Counted from the stretch's first letter, positions 26,500-37,217 are shown. The stretch: 64,000 bases of DNA from Galbibacter sp048266365 (GCF_048266365.1 NZ_JBLWZP010000003.1:310001-374000); one strand, 5' to 3'. Notes: generated from the sequence alone by a model not told the origin. Translations and numbers: made by a program.

Positions 26500-28197
26500 T
26501 TAATAACCTACGTTTTGTTGATATACATTTCTGCTGAAATTAATCTGGGCCAATGGAATTGGACAATACTCTTCTGCATTGGCATCAAAATGCGCCTCAG
26601 CATAATAAATACGCTTATCTTTTTCCTCATCATAGTAGGTGTTTAACACCTCTTCTGCAACACCCCATCTGACCAAATCAAAAAAGCGACTACCCTCCAT
26701 GGCAAACTCCAGTCTTCTTTCAAAACGGAGCGCTTTCCTCGCAAAATCTTGTGTCCAATTACAGTTTACGCCATCCTCGTAAAGGGCAACATTTGTATTA
26801 GTAGCATAACCATCAATCAGCGTGGTGCTCTCCCCTGCTCTATCTCGAATCTCATTAATCAACGGCAAAGCCTCTTTCTCCCTTCCTAACTCAATTAAGG
26901 CTTCCGCTCTCATTAAAAGAACATCAGCATAACGAATTTGAATTCTGTTTTTAGAATTTCCGTAAAAAGGATCAATATTGACAAAACAATCACAGTCCGG
27001 TGACACATTTTCCTTTAAGGAAGCATAAAATCCATATGTACTCGGGCTTCTATTCCAATCTTCCTTATAAATATAAGATTCATTATACTTAAACGGCAAT
27101 CCCGGTATGGCAACAGTGTGATACAATCTAGGATCTACCGTATAGGCATCAAGATTGCTGTAGTCCATATCTGTGTTGTTAAAGTCTTCAAGCAATGGAA
27201 GTCCTTCACCGTCGGTTTTAAAAGCATTGACAAGGTTTTGACTTGGTTTGTGAAAGTCACAACAACCAAGACCTTGAGGTGTCGATAAAACATCTGAATA
27301 ATTTAAACGACCATGAAGTGTATTATCATCATTAGAGAACTGAATTGAGAAAACCGATTCGGGTCCATTCTCATAACTACCCGGAAGAAAATTGAAACCG
27401 AAATCCGATTCAAGAGTATACTTACCCAGCACCCTGTCCGTAGCTGCAATGACCTCCTCAAGTCTTTGATGATTAATATTGACCACATTATTATTCTCAT
27501 CCTGCTCATAAGCCTGATACAATCTCACCTTGGCAAGGTAAGAAAATGCAGCAGCCTTGGTCGCTCTTCCTATTTGATCCTGATGTTCGGGTAAATTTAC
27601 CGTTGCCTTGACAAAGTCCTGAGCTATGGCTTCCCATAACTCATCATTACTAAGATCTCTGTTGGAAATAGTTCCATATTCTTCTACGGGAACCTCCTGC
27701 GAAATATAGGGAATGTATTTAAAGATCTCCTTGAGCATAAAATAGAAATGTCCTCTTAGGAAATACATCTCAGATAATCTGGCATCCTTTAAGGGGTACT
27801 CACTCTGTTCTATTTGATCAAGTGCATTAATAGCCTTGTTAACTCTTGAAATTGCGACATATGAATTATACCACAAAGCATCCAATTCACCAAAATCAGT
27901 ACGGATGTTGTTAGACACTTCAAAAAAATGAAAAACCTGAATGTCATTGGTACCACTTCCTCCTTTATAAGCATCGTCAGACCGGACATTTCCATAGGGC
28001 CATAGACTAAAAGGTGTATCATAATGATCATTGCCCAATGCCGCATAAGCAGCAGTCACAAATCCATCAATATTCTCTGCATTGATTAGTTCACTTTCCT
28101 CCAATACGGAACTCGGAGTGTTCTCCAAATAATCAGAACATCCGTAAAGCAAACCAAAGCTCATTATTCCTAATATTGTTTTATAAATAATTTTCAT
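26500..28197 (-). CDS. susD: SusD/RagB family outer-membrane glycan-binding lipoprotein (fructan PUL)
   Basis: 565-residue lipoprotein (lipobox GLLYGC) with the SusD pattern: early helices SALEE-like followed by TPR segments (RGHFYFMLKEIF), and the C-terminal IRYADVLLMRAEALIELG and FERRLEFAMEGSRFFDLVRWG boxes. SusD proteins form the lid over the SusC channel and bind the oligosaccharide at the cell surface. It lies 21 bases after the paired susC. In this context the ligand is predicted to be a fructan (levan or inulin). Confidence 0.93.
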   Translation of the reverse strand: MKIIYKTILGIMSFGLLYGCSDYLENTPSSVLEESELINAENIDGFVTAAYAALGNDHYDTPFSLWPYGNVRSDDAYKGGSGTNDIQVFHFFEVSNNIRTDFGELDALWYNSYVAISRVNKAINALDQIEQSEYPLKDARLSEMYFLRGHFYFMLKEIFKYIPYISQEVPVEEYGTISNRDLSNDELWEAIAQDFVKATVNLPEHQDQIGRATKAAAFSYLAKVRLYQAYEQDENNNVVNINHQRLEEVIAATDRVLGKYTLESDFGFNFLPGSYENGPESVFSIQFSNDDNTLHGRLNYSDVLSTPQGLGCCDFHKPSQNLVNAFKTDGEGLPLLEDFNNTDMDYSNLDAYTVDPRLYHTVAIPGLPFKYNESYIYKEDWNRSPSTYGFYASLKENVSPDCDCFVNIDPFYGNSKNRIQIRYADVLLMRAEALIELGREKEALPLINEIRDRAGESTTLIDGYATNTNVALYEDGVNCNWTQDFARKALRFERRLEFAMEGSRFFDLVRWGVAEEVLNTYYDEEKDKRIYYAEAHFDANAEEYCPIPLAQINFSRNVYQQNVGY

Positions 28198-28218
28198 GAT
28201 TCTTTGTTTTTAAGTGTG

Positions 28219-31200
28219 TTAGAAAGTTAGATCCATCCCCATGGTCACCGTTAAGGGTAAAGGGTAGCCAAAAACAGGGTTTTCAGGATCAACACCGGTG
28301 AACTTCTTAGAATTTATCGTGAAAAGATTCTGGCCTCCGGTATAAAACCTTAGGGAACTCAGCCCAATGCGATCAACTATACTTTGGTCAATGCTGTATC
28401 CGATTTGTAAATTTCGTAGTTTAAAATAATCCCCGGGTTCTATGTAATAGGTTGAAAAACGGTTTTCTGCATTACTATCAATGGTAGTCAGTGCTGGAAT
28501 GGTGGAGTTAGGATTACTCGGTGACCAAGCATTTAAAAGCCTGCTTCCCTTATTGGATCCTACATCATCTACACTCCAAAAATCCGTTTGATATTTCCTA
28601 GAATTTATCACATCCACGTCCCCTATACCGTCAAAAAACAAGTTCAAATCAAAACGCTTATAAGCGAAACTTAAATTTAATCCATAGGTAAAACTAGGGT
28701 TAGGGTTTCCGATCCAAGCTCTATCTTTATCATCAATAACCCCATCGCTGTTTAAGTCCTTAAACCGGATTCTTCCCAAATCCTTTCCTTGCTGCTGCGC
28801 AGAATTTTGAAGTTCCTCATCTGAGGTAAAAAGACCATCTGTAACATATCCATACATGGAGTTTATAGGTCTTCCAAGAATATTATCATCCAAACCGTTT
28901 CCACCGTAATTGTTTTGCACCTCAACAGGTAAGTAAGTGATCTTATTCCTATTAAGAGCGATATTTGTGGAGATCTCATAGGACAAGCCATCCGATTTAC
29001 CACCTCTGTACAACAATGCAAACTCAATACCTTTGTTCTCCATGGATGCTCCGTTCACCCATCGGTTTCCACCTTCTCCGATGGTTCCCAGATATGGCGG
29101 CAAAACTAAGATGTCCTCTGTTTGTTTATAGTAGAGATCAAGTGATCCGCTTAAATGCTGGTCAAAAAGTCCGAAATCCAACCCAATATTGGTCTGTGTA
29201 GTGGTTTCCCATTTTAAGTCATCATTTCCGATTTGAATTGATCTAAAACCCGAAGGCAATAACCCACTTCCCGCTCCCGACAAATCATAGGCAGTTCCAT
29301 GGGAAGTTCCCCAGGTAGGATCACCTCCGCCGTAGTCTGCAATATATAATGAATAAATAGCGTTGTTGTCAATTTGTTGATTTCCGGTTTGTCCCCATCC
29401 AACTCTCAATTTTAAATCAGAAATCAGATTTGAGTTATCCATAAAACCTTCATTACTGATTCGCCAACCCGCTGAAAATGCAGGAAAAGTACCATAACGG
29501 TTGTTGGCCCCAAAGCGTGAGGAACCGTCCCTACGGATAGTAGCGGATAACAAATAGCGACTATCAAAGTCATAGGACAGTTTTCCAAAAAAGGAAACCA
29601 AACTGTAGGAGGTTGCACTCCCTCCGGTAAATGACTCTCCCGTTCCGGCATCCGGGTACATATACTCCGGAGTTTCAAGTAAAAAGTCCTCTTTTCTTAA
29701 ATACGTATTTTCGAATTTTTCTCTATACAATTCAGTTCCTCCCAACACATTAAATTTATGATTGTTAAGCGTCAGATCATATGTAATAGTATTACTCCAT
29801 GTAATCTTATTGGAGGTATTCTGATCAATATTCACGGCGTTTTGATCATTCTTTAAATAACCTGATTGATAACTTCGTTGCAGTGTTCGTTTGTAAAAAC
29901 TTCCCTGATCTACTCCCAGATTGGTTTTAATATGAAGATTATCGATAGGTTCCACATCAATGTAGAGGTTCCCGAAAAGACGTTGAAATTCATAGCCATT
30001 ATCTTTATTATACTCCAGAAGTCGTACCGGGTTTTGACGATCGTTCATTCCCCCAACCGGTCCTCCCCATCCCAGACCGTCTACGGTCCTTACAGGAATG
30101 ATGGGTAGTGCTCTTAATGCAGGGTCCAACACACCGGGATCTGCCACCTCTTGGGTCCTGTTGACGGTAAAGTTCTCTCCTATGGTGACGCGATCATTAA
30201 GGAATTTGTAAGAGCTGTTCATTCTGGCAGAAATCCTGTTAAAACTCGTCTGTTTAATAATGCCTTGGTTATCATAATAACCCAATGAGAAGAGGTAATT
30301 ACCTTTATCGGTTCCATTAGACACCGATAGGTTATAAGATTGTGCAATTCCTATCCTGGATAATTCATCATACCAATCTGTATCTGAAGATCTAAGGGTC
30401 TTTTCACTATCCAAGTATTCTGGAATCAAAACTTGGTTTAACCTAGGAGCACCCTGATTTTCACTCCATTGGAATTGATAGCTCAAATTATTCGAATTGG
30501 GATCCAAACCATCATTTATCATAGCCTGCCATAGCACCTGACCATACTCCTGTGCATTCAACACATCCTGTCTGTTGCTGTATTGAGAAATGGAAGTATA
30601 GTTTTTAAAATTAACTCGCATCTTACCATTCTTCCCGCTTTTGGTGGTAATTACTATAACACCGTTTGAAGCTCTGGAACCATAAATACTGGCAGAGGCA
30701 GCATCTTTTAAAACCTGAATAGATTCAATATCGTTAGGATTCAATTCATGCATTCCGGATTTGGTAGGAACGCCGTCTATGATATAAAGTGGATCCGTAT
30801 TGTTAAGCGTACCTACACCTCTGATAAGTACTCGGGTATTCCCTCCGCTTGGGCTTCCGTCAGAAGTGATTTTTACTCCTGCAACCCTGCCTTGCAATGC
30901 CTGCATCGGATTTGCTTGAGGTTGTTTATTCATTTCATCGATATCCACCACAGAAACCGCTCCTGTAATATCTGCCTTTTTCTGGGTGGTATAACCCGTT
31001 AACACAACTTCATCCAATTGTTGCGCATCAATTTTCAGTGCTACGTTTATAGAATTTGAGCCGTTTACAGGAATTTCAACTGTGGAAAATCCCACATAAC
31101 TGATGATCAAAACGGCATCAGATGCCACATTCTCTAGGCTAAAATTTCCGTCAAAATCTGTAATAGTTCCTTTTTGAGTTCCTTGGACCATAACCGTTAC

Positions 31201-31317
31201 TCCCGGCAACGGCATCTGATCCTCCTGAGAAATTATGGTACCGTTGACTTTTGCTTGTTGACTCCAGGTGGTAATGGAGAAGAACAAACAAAATATCACT
31301 ACTAATTTATGTTTCAT
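28219..31317 (-). CDS. susC: SusC/RagA TonB-linked outer-membrane transporter (fructan PUL)
   Basis: 1032-residue TonB-dependent porin. It has a signal peptide (1-19), a carboxypeptidase-regulatory-like domain (about 22-105: VNGTIISQEDQMPLPGVTV, DFDGNFSLENV), a plug with the GRVAGVKIT and VLIRGVGTLNNTDPLYIIDGV boxes, and a 22-strand barrel ending PLTVTMGMDLTF. It imports oligosaccharides with SusD. It is 11 bases after GH32 and 21 before susD, all one operon. The length is normal and there is no frameshift. Confidence 0.95.
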   Translation of the reverse strand: MKHKLVVIFCLFFSITTWSQQAKVNGTIISQEDQMPLPGVTVMVQGTQKGTITDFDGNFSLENVASDAVLIISYVGFSTVEIPVNGSNSINVALKIDAQQLDEVVLTGYTTQKKADITGAVSVVDIDEMNKQPQANPMQALQGRVAGVKITSDGSPSGGNTRVLIRGVGTLNNTDPLYIIDGVPTKSGMHELNPNDIESIQVLKDAASASIYGSRASNGVIVITTKSGKNGKMRVNFKNYTSISQYSNRQDVLNAQEYGQVLWQAMINDGLDPNSNNLSYQFQWSENQGAPRLNQVLIPEYLDSEKTLRSSDTDWYDELSRIGIAQSYNLSVSNGTDKGNYLFSLGYYDNQGIIKQTSFNRISARMNSSYKFLNDRVTIGENFTVNRTQEVADPGVLDPALRALPIIPVRTVDGLGWGGPVGGMNDRQNPVRLLEYNKDNGYEFQRLFGNLYIDVEPIDNLHIKTNLGVDQGSFYKRTLQRSYQSGYLKNDQNAVNIDQNTSNKITWSNTITYDLTLNNHKFNVLGGTELYREKFENTYLRKEDFLLETPEYMYPDAGTGESFTGGSATSYSLVSFFGKLSYDFDSRYLLSATIRRDGSSRFGANNRYGTFPAFSAGWRISNEGFMDNSNLISDLKLRVGWGQTGNQQIDNNAIYSLYIADYGGGDPTWGTSHGTAYDLSGAGSGLLPSGFRSIQIGNDDLKWETTTQTNIGLDFGLFDQHLSGSLDLYYKQTEDILVLPPYLGTIGEGGNRWVNGASMENKGIEFALLYRGGKSDGLSYEISTNIALNRNKITYLPVEVQNNYGGNGLDDNILGRPINSMYGYVTDGLFTSDEELQNSAQQQGKDLGRIRFKDLNSDGVIDDKDRAWIGNPNPSFTYGLNLSFAYKRFDLNLFFDGIGDVDVINSRKYQTDFWSVDDVGSNKGSRLLNAWSPSNPNSTIPALTTIDSNAENRFSTYYIEPGDYFKLRNLQIGYSIDQSIVDRIGLSSLRFYTGGQNLFTINSKKFTGVDPENPVFGYPLPLTVTMGMDLTF

Positions 31318-31328
31318 AAGTTTGATTT

Positions 31329-32921
31329 TTAAAGTTTTAGTTCGCTTGCTTTTAGATCGTTAATTAAAAATGTGTGGTTGGAGAGTGATTTAAATTCCTG
31401 GAAAGAATTTCTAGGGAAGAATATTTCAGACATTACTGTTGTTCCCTGATCAAAGAATAATTCGATAGAAGTTTTATCTAATAGAATAGATACTTTTAAA
31501 CTTTCATTGTCTGAAATTCGGGGAGCCACAGATGGTTTATTTGCAAAATGCTCGCTAAAATCAACCTTACCGGATTTCGAACGATCAATATAGAACTGCT
31601 CTTTAGAATGATCGTATCCAAAAGTCAGGCTATCCCCAATGGCATTGGTGAGTAAGAATTTATAATCCTTATCCTCCAAATTGGGGATTTCAAAGGACAA
31701 TTCTGTCTTAGACAATGATATGTCATCCACTGATACAATGGTGGAACCCCTTGACAGTTCTATGGATTCTTTTGTAAAGCTTTTATCTAAGTAGTCATCC
31801 AATTCCACTACCGGGGTGGAAGACAGTCTGTATACCCCGTCAATATGGTGCAATTTAAGCTCTCTTGCAATGGTGGAAGTACTCCTCCAGGTCTCTGTAG
31901 GAACAACATTGGCATATTCCCAATTCGACATCCATCCGATAAATAAGGTTCTTCCATCGGGTGCATTATTCCAGGTAACTCCGGCGTAGTTGTCCTTTCC
32001 AAAATCAATCCAATAATCGTGCTTCTCGCCAAGATCACTTATATAATCCTGTGGAGTGAATATCTTACCATCAAAATCTCCAACAAAATACTGAGTTCCC
32101 GATCCGCCGTTATAGGCCCCAGGATTTAAACTCTGAATAAGAACCCATTTTACCTTGTCAGTTCCCGCTACCTTGATTGGAATAAAATCCGGACATTCCC
32201 AAACACCGCCATGGGCTCCGATTCCTTCCCCAAAATCAGAAGCATATTTCCAATCAATTAAATTCTTTGAGGTGTAGATCAGGGTTTTCTCGTAAGTAGC
32301 CAAGACCATTATCCATTGGTTACGCTGCTGATCCCAAGTTACTTTCGGGTCTCTAAAGTCTCTGATCCCAGGGTTTTTAATCACCGGATTATTCTTGTAT
32401 TTGGTCCATGTTTTTCCCTGGTCCAGACTATAGGCCATTCCTTGAGTCTGAAAATCATCGCGTCCCTTTTTTTCACCTTCAGGATCATGATAGGTAAACA
32501 AAGCCACTATTGGGGTTTGTTTATCCGTACCCAGTCCTGAGGTGTTGTTCTTATCTACCACAGCACTTCCGGAAAATATATAACCATGCTCGTCCGGAAA
32601 CAAAGCCACCGGCTGATGCTCCCATCGAATCATATCCTTGGAGGTAGCATGTCCCCAATGCATAGGTCCCCAGGTGCTACTATCGGGATGGTACTGATAG
32701 AATAAGTGGTAGGTTCCCTCTAGATAAAACATACCGTTTGGATCATTCATCCAATTTTCCTTTGGCGTAAAGTGAAAATTCGGTCTGTAATCAGTATCCT
32801 GCATTACAGCGCTTACCTGTATCTTAGAGGTCGCTGTAGTTCTCTCTGAGTTCTCCTTACAGCCACAGAGCAACATAAGTGTAGTTAATAAAATTGTTAG
32901 AGTTAGCGTGTTAACATTCAT
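31329..32921 (-). CDS. GH32 family fructan hydrolase, lipoprotein
   Basis: 530-residue glycoside hydrolase family 32 enzyme with a signal and lipobox (LLCGC, Cys21). The five-bladed propeller domain has nucleophile Asp60 in WMNDPNG, transition-state stabiliser Asp191 in FRDPK and acid/base Glu242 in WECPD. The C-terminal beta-sandwich spans about residues 385-530. Members release fructose from levan, inulin or sucrose. Whether this one is exo- or endo-acting cannot be read directly, and the FRDP/ECPD pattern is shared by both. It lies two bases after the MFS gene. Confidence 0.95.
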   Translation of the reverse strand: MNVNTLTLTILLTTLMLLCGCKENSERTTATSKIQVSAVMQDTDYRPNFHFTPKENWMNDPNGMFYLEGTYHLFYQYHPDSSTWGPMHWGHATSKDMIRWEHQPVALFPDEHGYIFSGSAVVDKNNTSGLGTDKQTPIVALFTYHDPEGEKKGRDDFQTQGMAYSLDQGKTWTKYKNNPVIKNPGIRDFRDPKVTWDQQRNQWIMVLATYEKTLIYTSKNLIDWKYASDFGEGIGAHGGVWECPDFIPIKVAGTDKVKWVLIQSLNPGAYNGGSGTQYFVGDFDGKIFTPQDYISDLGEKHDYWIDFGKDNYAGVTWNNAPDGRTLFIGWMSNWEYANVVPTETWRSTSTIARELKLHHIDGVYRLSSTPVVELDDYLDKSFTKESIELSRGSTIVSVDDISLSKTELSFEIPNLEDKDYKFLLTNAIGDSLTFGYDHSKEQFYIDRSKSGKVDFSEHFANKPSVAPRISDNESLKVSILLDKTSIELFFDQGTTVMSEIFFPRNSFQEFKSLSNHTFLINDLKASELKL

Positions 32922-32923
32922 AA

Positions 32924-34255
32924 TCAGTTAGATTTAAATTTAGTTTTTAAAGAAAGTTCCCTACTCAGAGTCTCCAGTGATTTACCTTTGGTTTCAGGCA
33001 TCATAAACAGTACAAAGAGTAGTTGGAAAAACATCATTATAGCAAAAAACAGAAATACATATCCAGCTCCAATGGAGGTAAATAAAACAGGAACCAATGA
33101 AGGGATAATAGCGGCCAGCACCCAGTGAACAGAAGAACCGAATGCCTGTCCGGAGGCACGTAGGTGATTGGGGAAGATTTCAGAAATGAACACCCAAATC
33201 ACAGCTCCCTGCCCTACGGCATGAGAGGCAATAAAAATAAAGAGGAAAATTGGCACCGATAACCCTCCCCACTTAAAGAAAAATGCACAAGCTACCAACA
33301 GAAGTGAAATTATATAACCGATAGATCCGACAAACATCAACTGTTTTCGACCTACTTTGTCAATTAAAAACACACCGATTAGGGTGAAAATTAAATTCAC
33401 CACACCTATACCAATACTACTGAGCAAAGAGGAGTCCTGTTCTAAACCGGCTATTTCAAAAATCCTTGGTGCATAATACAGAAAGGCATTAATACCTGAC
33501 ATTTGGTTAAAAAAAGCAACTAAAAATGCCAACATCAATGGGAACCGATACTTTTTTAAGAAGATGGATTCCCCTTTTTTATTCCCTTTCGCTTGTTGAA
33601 TATCCTGGGATAACTGGTCTATATCCATACCAATGTTCATTTTTTGTAACACCTGTTTTGCCTCGGCAACTTTTGATTTGGATAATAGCCATCTCGGGCT
33701 CTTTGGAATATATAAGACAAAAAGCATATATAAGAACGCCGGAATGGCTTCCACCCCAAGCATCCACCTCCATGGCTGACTCCCGGCATCTCTGAGCAAA
33801 TAATTGGAAAGAAATGCCATCAATATACCTAGTACAATATTAAACTGATACATAGATACCAAGCGGCCGCGATTCTTTGCCGGTGCAATCTCTGAGATAT
33901 AGGTAGGAGCGGCAATTGTAGAAGCGCCTACGCCTAGTCCCCCGATAAATCGGAATGCGGCAAAAGAAATCGGATCATTTACAAGTGCAGAACCAATAGC
34001 GGAGATTAGATACAGAGTTCCTATAAAGAATAAGGTGTTCTTTCGACCAAACTTATTGGTGGGGATTCCTCCAAATATAGCACCGACTACCGTTCCCCAT
34101 AAAGCCATGGCCATTACAACAGAACCGTGGAAGGCATCGGTGGTACCCCATAATTCCTGCAATTGCTTATCTGCTCCTGAAATAACTACGGTGTCAAATC
34201 CAAAAAGAAACCCCGCAAGAGCAGCACAAATAGACCAAAGTGTCAATTTATTCAT
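32924..34255 (-). CDS. MFS sugar porter family transporter
   Basis: 443-residue, 12-helix inner-membrane symporter of the sugar-porter type. Signatures are GFDTVVISGA in helix 1, NKFGRKNTL in loop 2-3, PTYISEIAPAKNRGRLVSMYQ after helix 4, SPRWLLSKSK before the central loop, DKVGRKQL in loop 8-9 and PETKGKSLE after helix 12. In this locus fructose is the likely substrate, imported with protons after GH32 action. It is the first gene of the operon MFS-GH32-susC-susD. Confidence 0.93.
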   Translation of the reverse strand: MNKLTLWSICAALAGFLFGFDTVVISGADKQLQELWGTTDAFHGSVVMAMALWGTVVGAIFGGIPTNKFGRKNTLFFIGTLYLISAIGSALVNDPISFAAFRFIGGLGVGASTIAAPTYISEIAPAKNRGRLVSMYQFNIVLGILMAFLSNYLLRDAGSQPWRWMLGVEAIPAFLYMLFVLYIPKSPRWLLSKSKVAEAKQVLQKMNIGMDIDQLSQDIQQAKGNKKGESIFLKKYRFPLMLAFLVAFFNQMSGINAFLYYAPRIFEIAGLEQDSSLLSSIGIGVVNLIFTLIGVFLIDKVGRKQLMFVGSIGYIISLLLVACAFFFKWGGLSVPIFLFIFIASHAVGQGAVIWVFISEIFPNHLRASGQAFGSSVHWVLAAIIPSLVPVLFTSIGAGYVFLFFAIMMFFQLLFVLFMMPETKGKSLETLSRELSLKTKFKSN

Positions 34256-34405
34256 ATCCCATCTTTAATGTTAGATCACTAAAGTATGAGTAATAAACCA
34301 TTGACTATTCTAAGAAAAATTCAAAAACTTTTGAAATTGTTAATCACCTCCTTAATAGCAGACAAAAACCTAGATTACAGGCATTTAACTAATTTTAACA
34401 CTTTA

Positions 34406-34479
34406 AAACTACAACGTAATAGTTTTAGTTATGTAACCTAAATTTAAAAATTGATACATCATTTAACCAAACTACAACG
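34406..34479. promoter_or_regulatory. Direct repeats in the promoter region of the fructan operon
   Basis: AAACTACAACG occurs at 34406-34416 and again at 34469-34479, exactly 63 bases apart (about six helical turns), in the 244-base gap between the sensor gene and the MFS gene. The core GTTGTAGTT is also found at 37368-37376 upstream of the sensor gene, on the other strand. These are candidate binding sites for the sensor's AraC-type domain. Confidence 0.45.
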
Positions 34480-34499
34480 ATAAAGCTCAGCGGGTCATT

Positions 34500-37217
34500 T
34501 TAGCTTCTATAGCGATTTGGGGAGATTCCATATTTATTTTTAAAGGCAGTGGAAAAATACCCTGGAGAAGAGAAGCCTACCTCATAGGCTATTTCGGCTA
34601 TGGAAAGGGTATTATCCATAAGAAGTTCTTTAGCCCTTTCCAATCGAATTTCGTTCATATAGTCACTTACGGAAACCCCGAGTATGGCCTTTGTTTTTCG
34701 ATAAAGTTGAACCCTGGAGATATGTAGTGCCTTTGCCAACTCTTCTACTGAGAAATCAGGGTTGGTTAAATTATCAATAACAAGGCTGTTCATTTTTTTG
34801 ATAAAATCCTGCTGCTCTTTATTAAAATCACTGTGAACCACACTATCCAATTTATTGGTATAATAGTAGCGTAACCGCTCTCTATTGTACAACATCGTCC
34901 TCAGGGCTTGCCTTAGGGACTCCATTTGGAACGGCTTAGTCATATAAAAATCCGCGCCGGCATTTAAGGCTTTCAAATATGATTCTTCATCCGAGAGTGC
35001 TGTTAGTACAATTACCGGTATATGTGATGTGCGAAGATCCTCTTTAATCTTTTTTGCGATATCAAAACCAGAGATTTCAGGTAAATTCAGATCACAAATA
35101 ACGATATCGGGTACAAGCTCCAATGCCTCTTGAAATGCATCAATACCATCTGAAAGGTAAATATTAAACCCATCCTGTAATTGTTTTCTTAAAAGAAAAC
35201 ACAGGTCAATATTGTCTTCTATAATAAAGAGATTTGGTAATTGCTCATTAGTCTCAATGGGAAGCTTCTGAGGTGTTTCTATTTTAATATCCTGGTTCAT
35301 ACCGGAAGTGGTCCTCAGATGCTTCACACCTTCAGACTGGACAACCAAATCCTTGAAGTGTCCTTTTCCTTTGGGTATGGTAATTACGAATTCTGTACCG
35401 TTTTGTAGATGGATTTCAATGGTTCCTTTATGCAGTTCTACAAATTGTTTGGCAACATAGAGCCCAAGCCCCGAACTCGGCCTTTGGTTATTAGTTGCTT
35501 GTGTAAAAGGGTCAAAGATATTTTCAATATCCTCCATAGGAATACCAATACCGGAATCTTTGATATAAATTTTCACGCATTCATCCAGCTCCTCCACTGT
35601 TACCTCAATTTTACCATTGGCAGGGGTAAACTTCAGCGCATTGGAAAGCACATTAAAAAATACCTTATCAATAGCATTGATATCAATCCACAGATAACAA
35701 GGTGATTTTGGATACTTTTCCCTTAAACGAACCGAATGCTTAACGGCCTCTAATTTAAAATCGTTAATAAGTTGTTGTAAAATCTCTACAACATCCACTT
35801 TTTGGGGTTTTAATGAAAAAGAATCCGATTCGAGTTTCCTGAAATCTAGCAATTCATTTATTAACCTTCTCAAGCGCTTAGAATTATTGTGAATGAGGTT
35901 AATTTCAAAAGAGGAACGGTCAGCCAATGTTTTATTTTGTTCCAAAATGGTTTCAACAGAACTCGTAATTAGCGTCAGCGGGGTTTTAAACTCATGAGAC
36001 AAGGCGGTGAAAAAGTTAATTTTACTCTCATTTGAAGCCTTTAATTGTTTGGCAAATTTCTTAATTTGATTCCTTTGGGTTTTAATCCTTTCATTTATTA
36101 ATTCCAATTTTCGTTTACTTCGGCTAATCTTTATACCGGAATAGATACTCCATAGCGCCAGTGCCAGTAGGAGTACCAATAGTCCTATCATCAATTTAAT
36201 CAACGTGTTCTGAGATTGATACTCCTTTAGTTGCTGATCGATTACCAACTGCTGTCCTTTGATATCATTTTGCTGTTCCACCAGTTTATTAAACTGATTT
36301 TGCATCAAATCGACATTCACCGAATCAATAACGACTGTATTTAGTGTGTTGTTCTTTTTGACAAGTTCTCCACGTACTATTTTCACGGCCAAATCAATGG
36401 CCTCTGCCCCTCCTGTAGGATACAAAATGGTGGCTAAAAGAATATCATCCTTGACATATTGTATTCCTCCGTTGGGACCATACAATCCATCAACGCCGAT
36501 TATTTTTACATCATTCTCAAGTTTACGACTCTTAAGCACCTCCCAAACCCCCATTGCCATACGGTCGTTGTGCGCAAAAATATAATTAGGAGTCACGCTG
36601 TCCAGCAGCTTTTCCAAAGGTGAAATTAAAGAAGGTTTTTCCCAATCCCCGTTAATGGTGGCAATTAAATCTACCTTATCAGATTTTGAAAGTACCGCCT
36701 CAAATCCTTGTTGGCGCTCTTTGGCCGGCGATGAGGCAATATCTCCAGTGATTTGAACTACAGTGGCTCTTTGCTTAAGCCCGGAAAGAATATATTTTGC
36801 GGCATCCTTTCCTATTTCTATATTATCGGCCCCTATGTAGGCCGTATAATTAGTACCATCTATGTTTCGATCAATAATGATTGTAGGAATACCAGACTTT
36901 GTAGCATTTTCAATGGCATTGGTCACCGGCATGGATTTAATTGGGGATACGATAAGTACATCCACCTTAGACTCCACGAAGTCCTGAATCTGTTTAATTT
37001 GAGTCTCTACATCATTATTTGCATTCTTTATTTCTAAATCAATATCAGGATACAAAGAAGATTGAATTTGCATACTCTTTTCCATCTCTCGCCTCCAGTT
37101 ATCGGAACTCATGGCTTGGGAGAAGCCAACACGAATTCCCCTATCCGCATCAGGTGAATTACAAGATGCGCAAAGTAATATCAAAAACAGAAAACAAGTT
37201 AGCCTATATATAATCAT
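34500..37217 (-). CDS. Hybrid two-component system sensor/regulator, fructose-sensing type
   Basis: 905-residue single-chain two-component system. It has a signal/lipobox-like start (LLCASC), a periplasmic RbsB/LacI-type sugar-binding domain (about 28-305), a transmembrane helix (about 340-358), HisKA with His408 (ALSHEFKTPLT), HATPase (about 515-620, DSGIGIP and GLGLYVAKQF), a receiver with Asp709 (IVICDLNLP) and AraC HTH (about 800-905). BT1754 of Bacteroides thetaiotaomicron has this same layout and binds fructose directly. The fructan genes follow immediately, so the same trigger is inferred here. Confidence 0.94.
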   Translation of the reverse strand: MIIYRLTCFLFLILLCASCNSPDADRGIRVGFSQAMSSDNWRREMEKSMQIQSSLYPDIDLEIKNANNDVETQIKQIQDFVESKVDVLIVSPIKSMPVTNAIENATKSGIPTIIIDRNIDGTNYTAYIGADNIEIGKDAAKYILSGLKQRATVVQITGDIASSPAKERQQGFEAVLSKSDKVDLIATINGDWEKPSLISPLEKLLDSVTPNYIFAHNDRMAMGVWEVLKSRKLENDVKIIGVDGLYGPNGGIQYVKDDILLATILYPTGGAEAIDLAVKIVRGELVKKNNTLNTVVIDSVNVDLMQNQFNKLVEQQNDIKGQQLVIDQQLKEYQSQNTLIKLMIGLLVLLLALALWSIYSGIKISRSKRKLELINERIKTQRNQIKKFAKQLKASNESKINFFTALSHEFKTPLTLITSSVETILEQNKTLADRSSFEINLIHNNSKRLRRLINELLDFRKLESDSFSLKPQKVDVVEILQQLINDFKLEAVKHSVRLREKYPKSPCYLWIDINAIDKVFFNVLSNALKFTPANGKIEVTVEELDECVKIYIKDSGIGIPMEDIENIFDPFTQATNNQRPSSGLGLYVAKQFVELHKGTIEIHLQNGTEFVITIPKGKGHFKDLVVQSEGVKHLRTTSGMNQDIKIETPQKLPIETNEQLPNLFIIEDNIDLCFLLRKQLQDGFNIYLSDGIDAFQEALELVPDIVICDLNLPEISGFDIAKKIKEDLRTSHIPVIVLTALSDEESYLKALNAGADFYMTKPFQMESLRQALRTMLYNRERLRYYYTNKLDSVVHSDFNKEQQDFIKKMNSLVIDNLTNPDFSVEELAKALHISRVQLYRKTKAILGVSVSDYMNEIRLERAKELLMDNTLSIAEIAYEVGFSSPGYFSTAFKNKYGISPNRYRS

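Noticed and set aside
26371..26646. Plus-strand open frame with hydrophobic residues antisense to the end of susD
   Set aside because: More than half lies antisense to the conserved susD C-terminus, and the hydrophobicity follows from AT-rich sequence.
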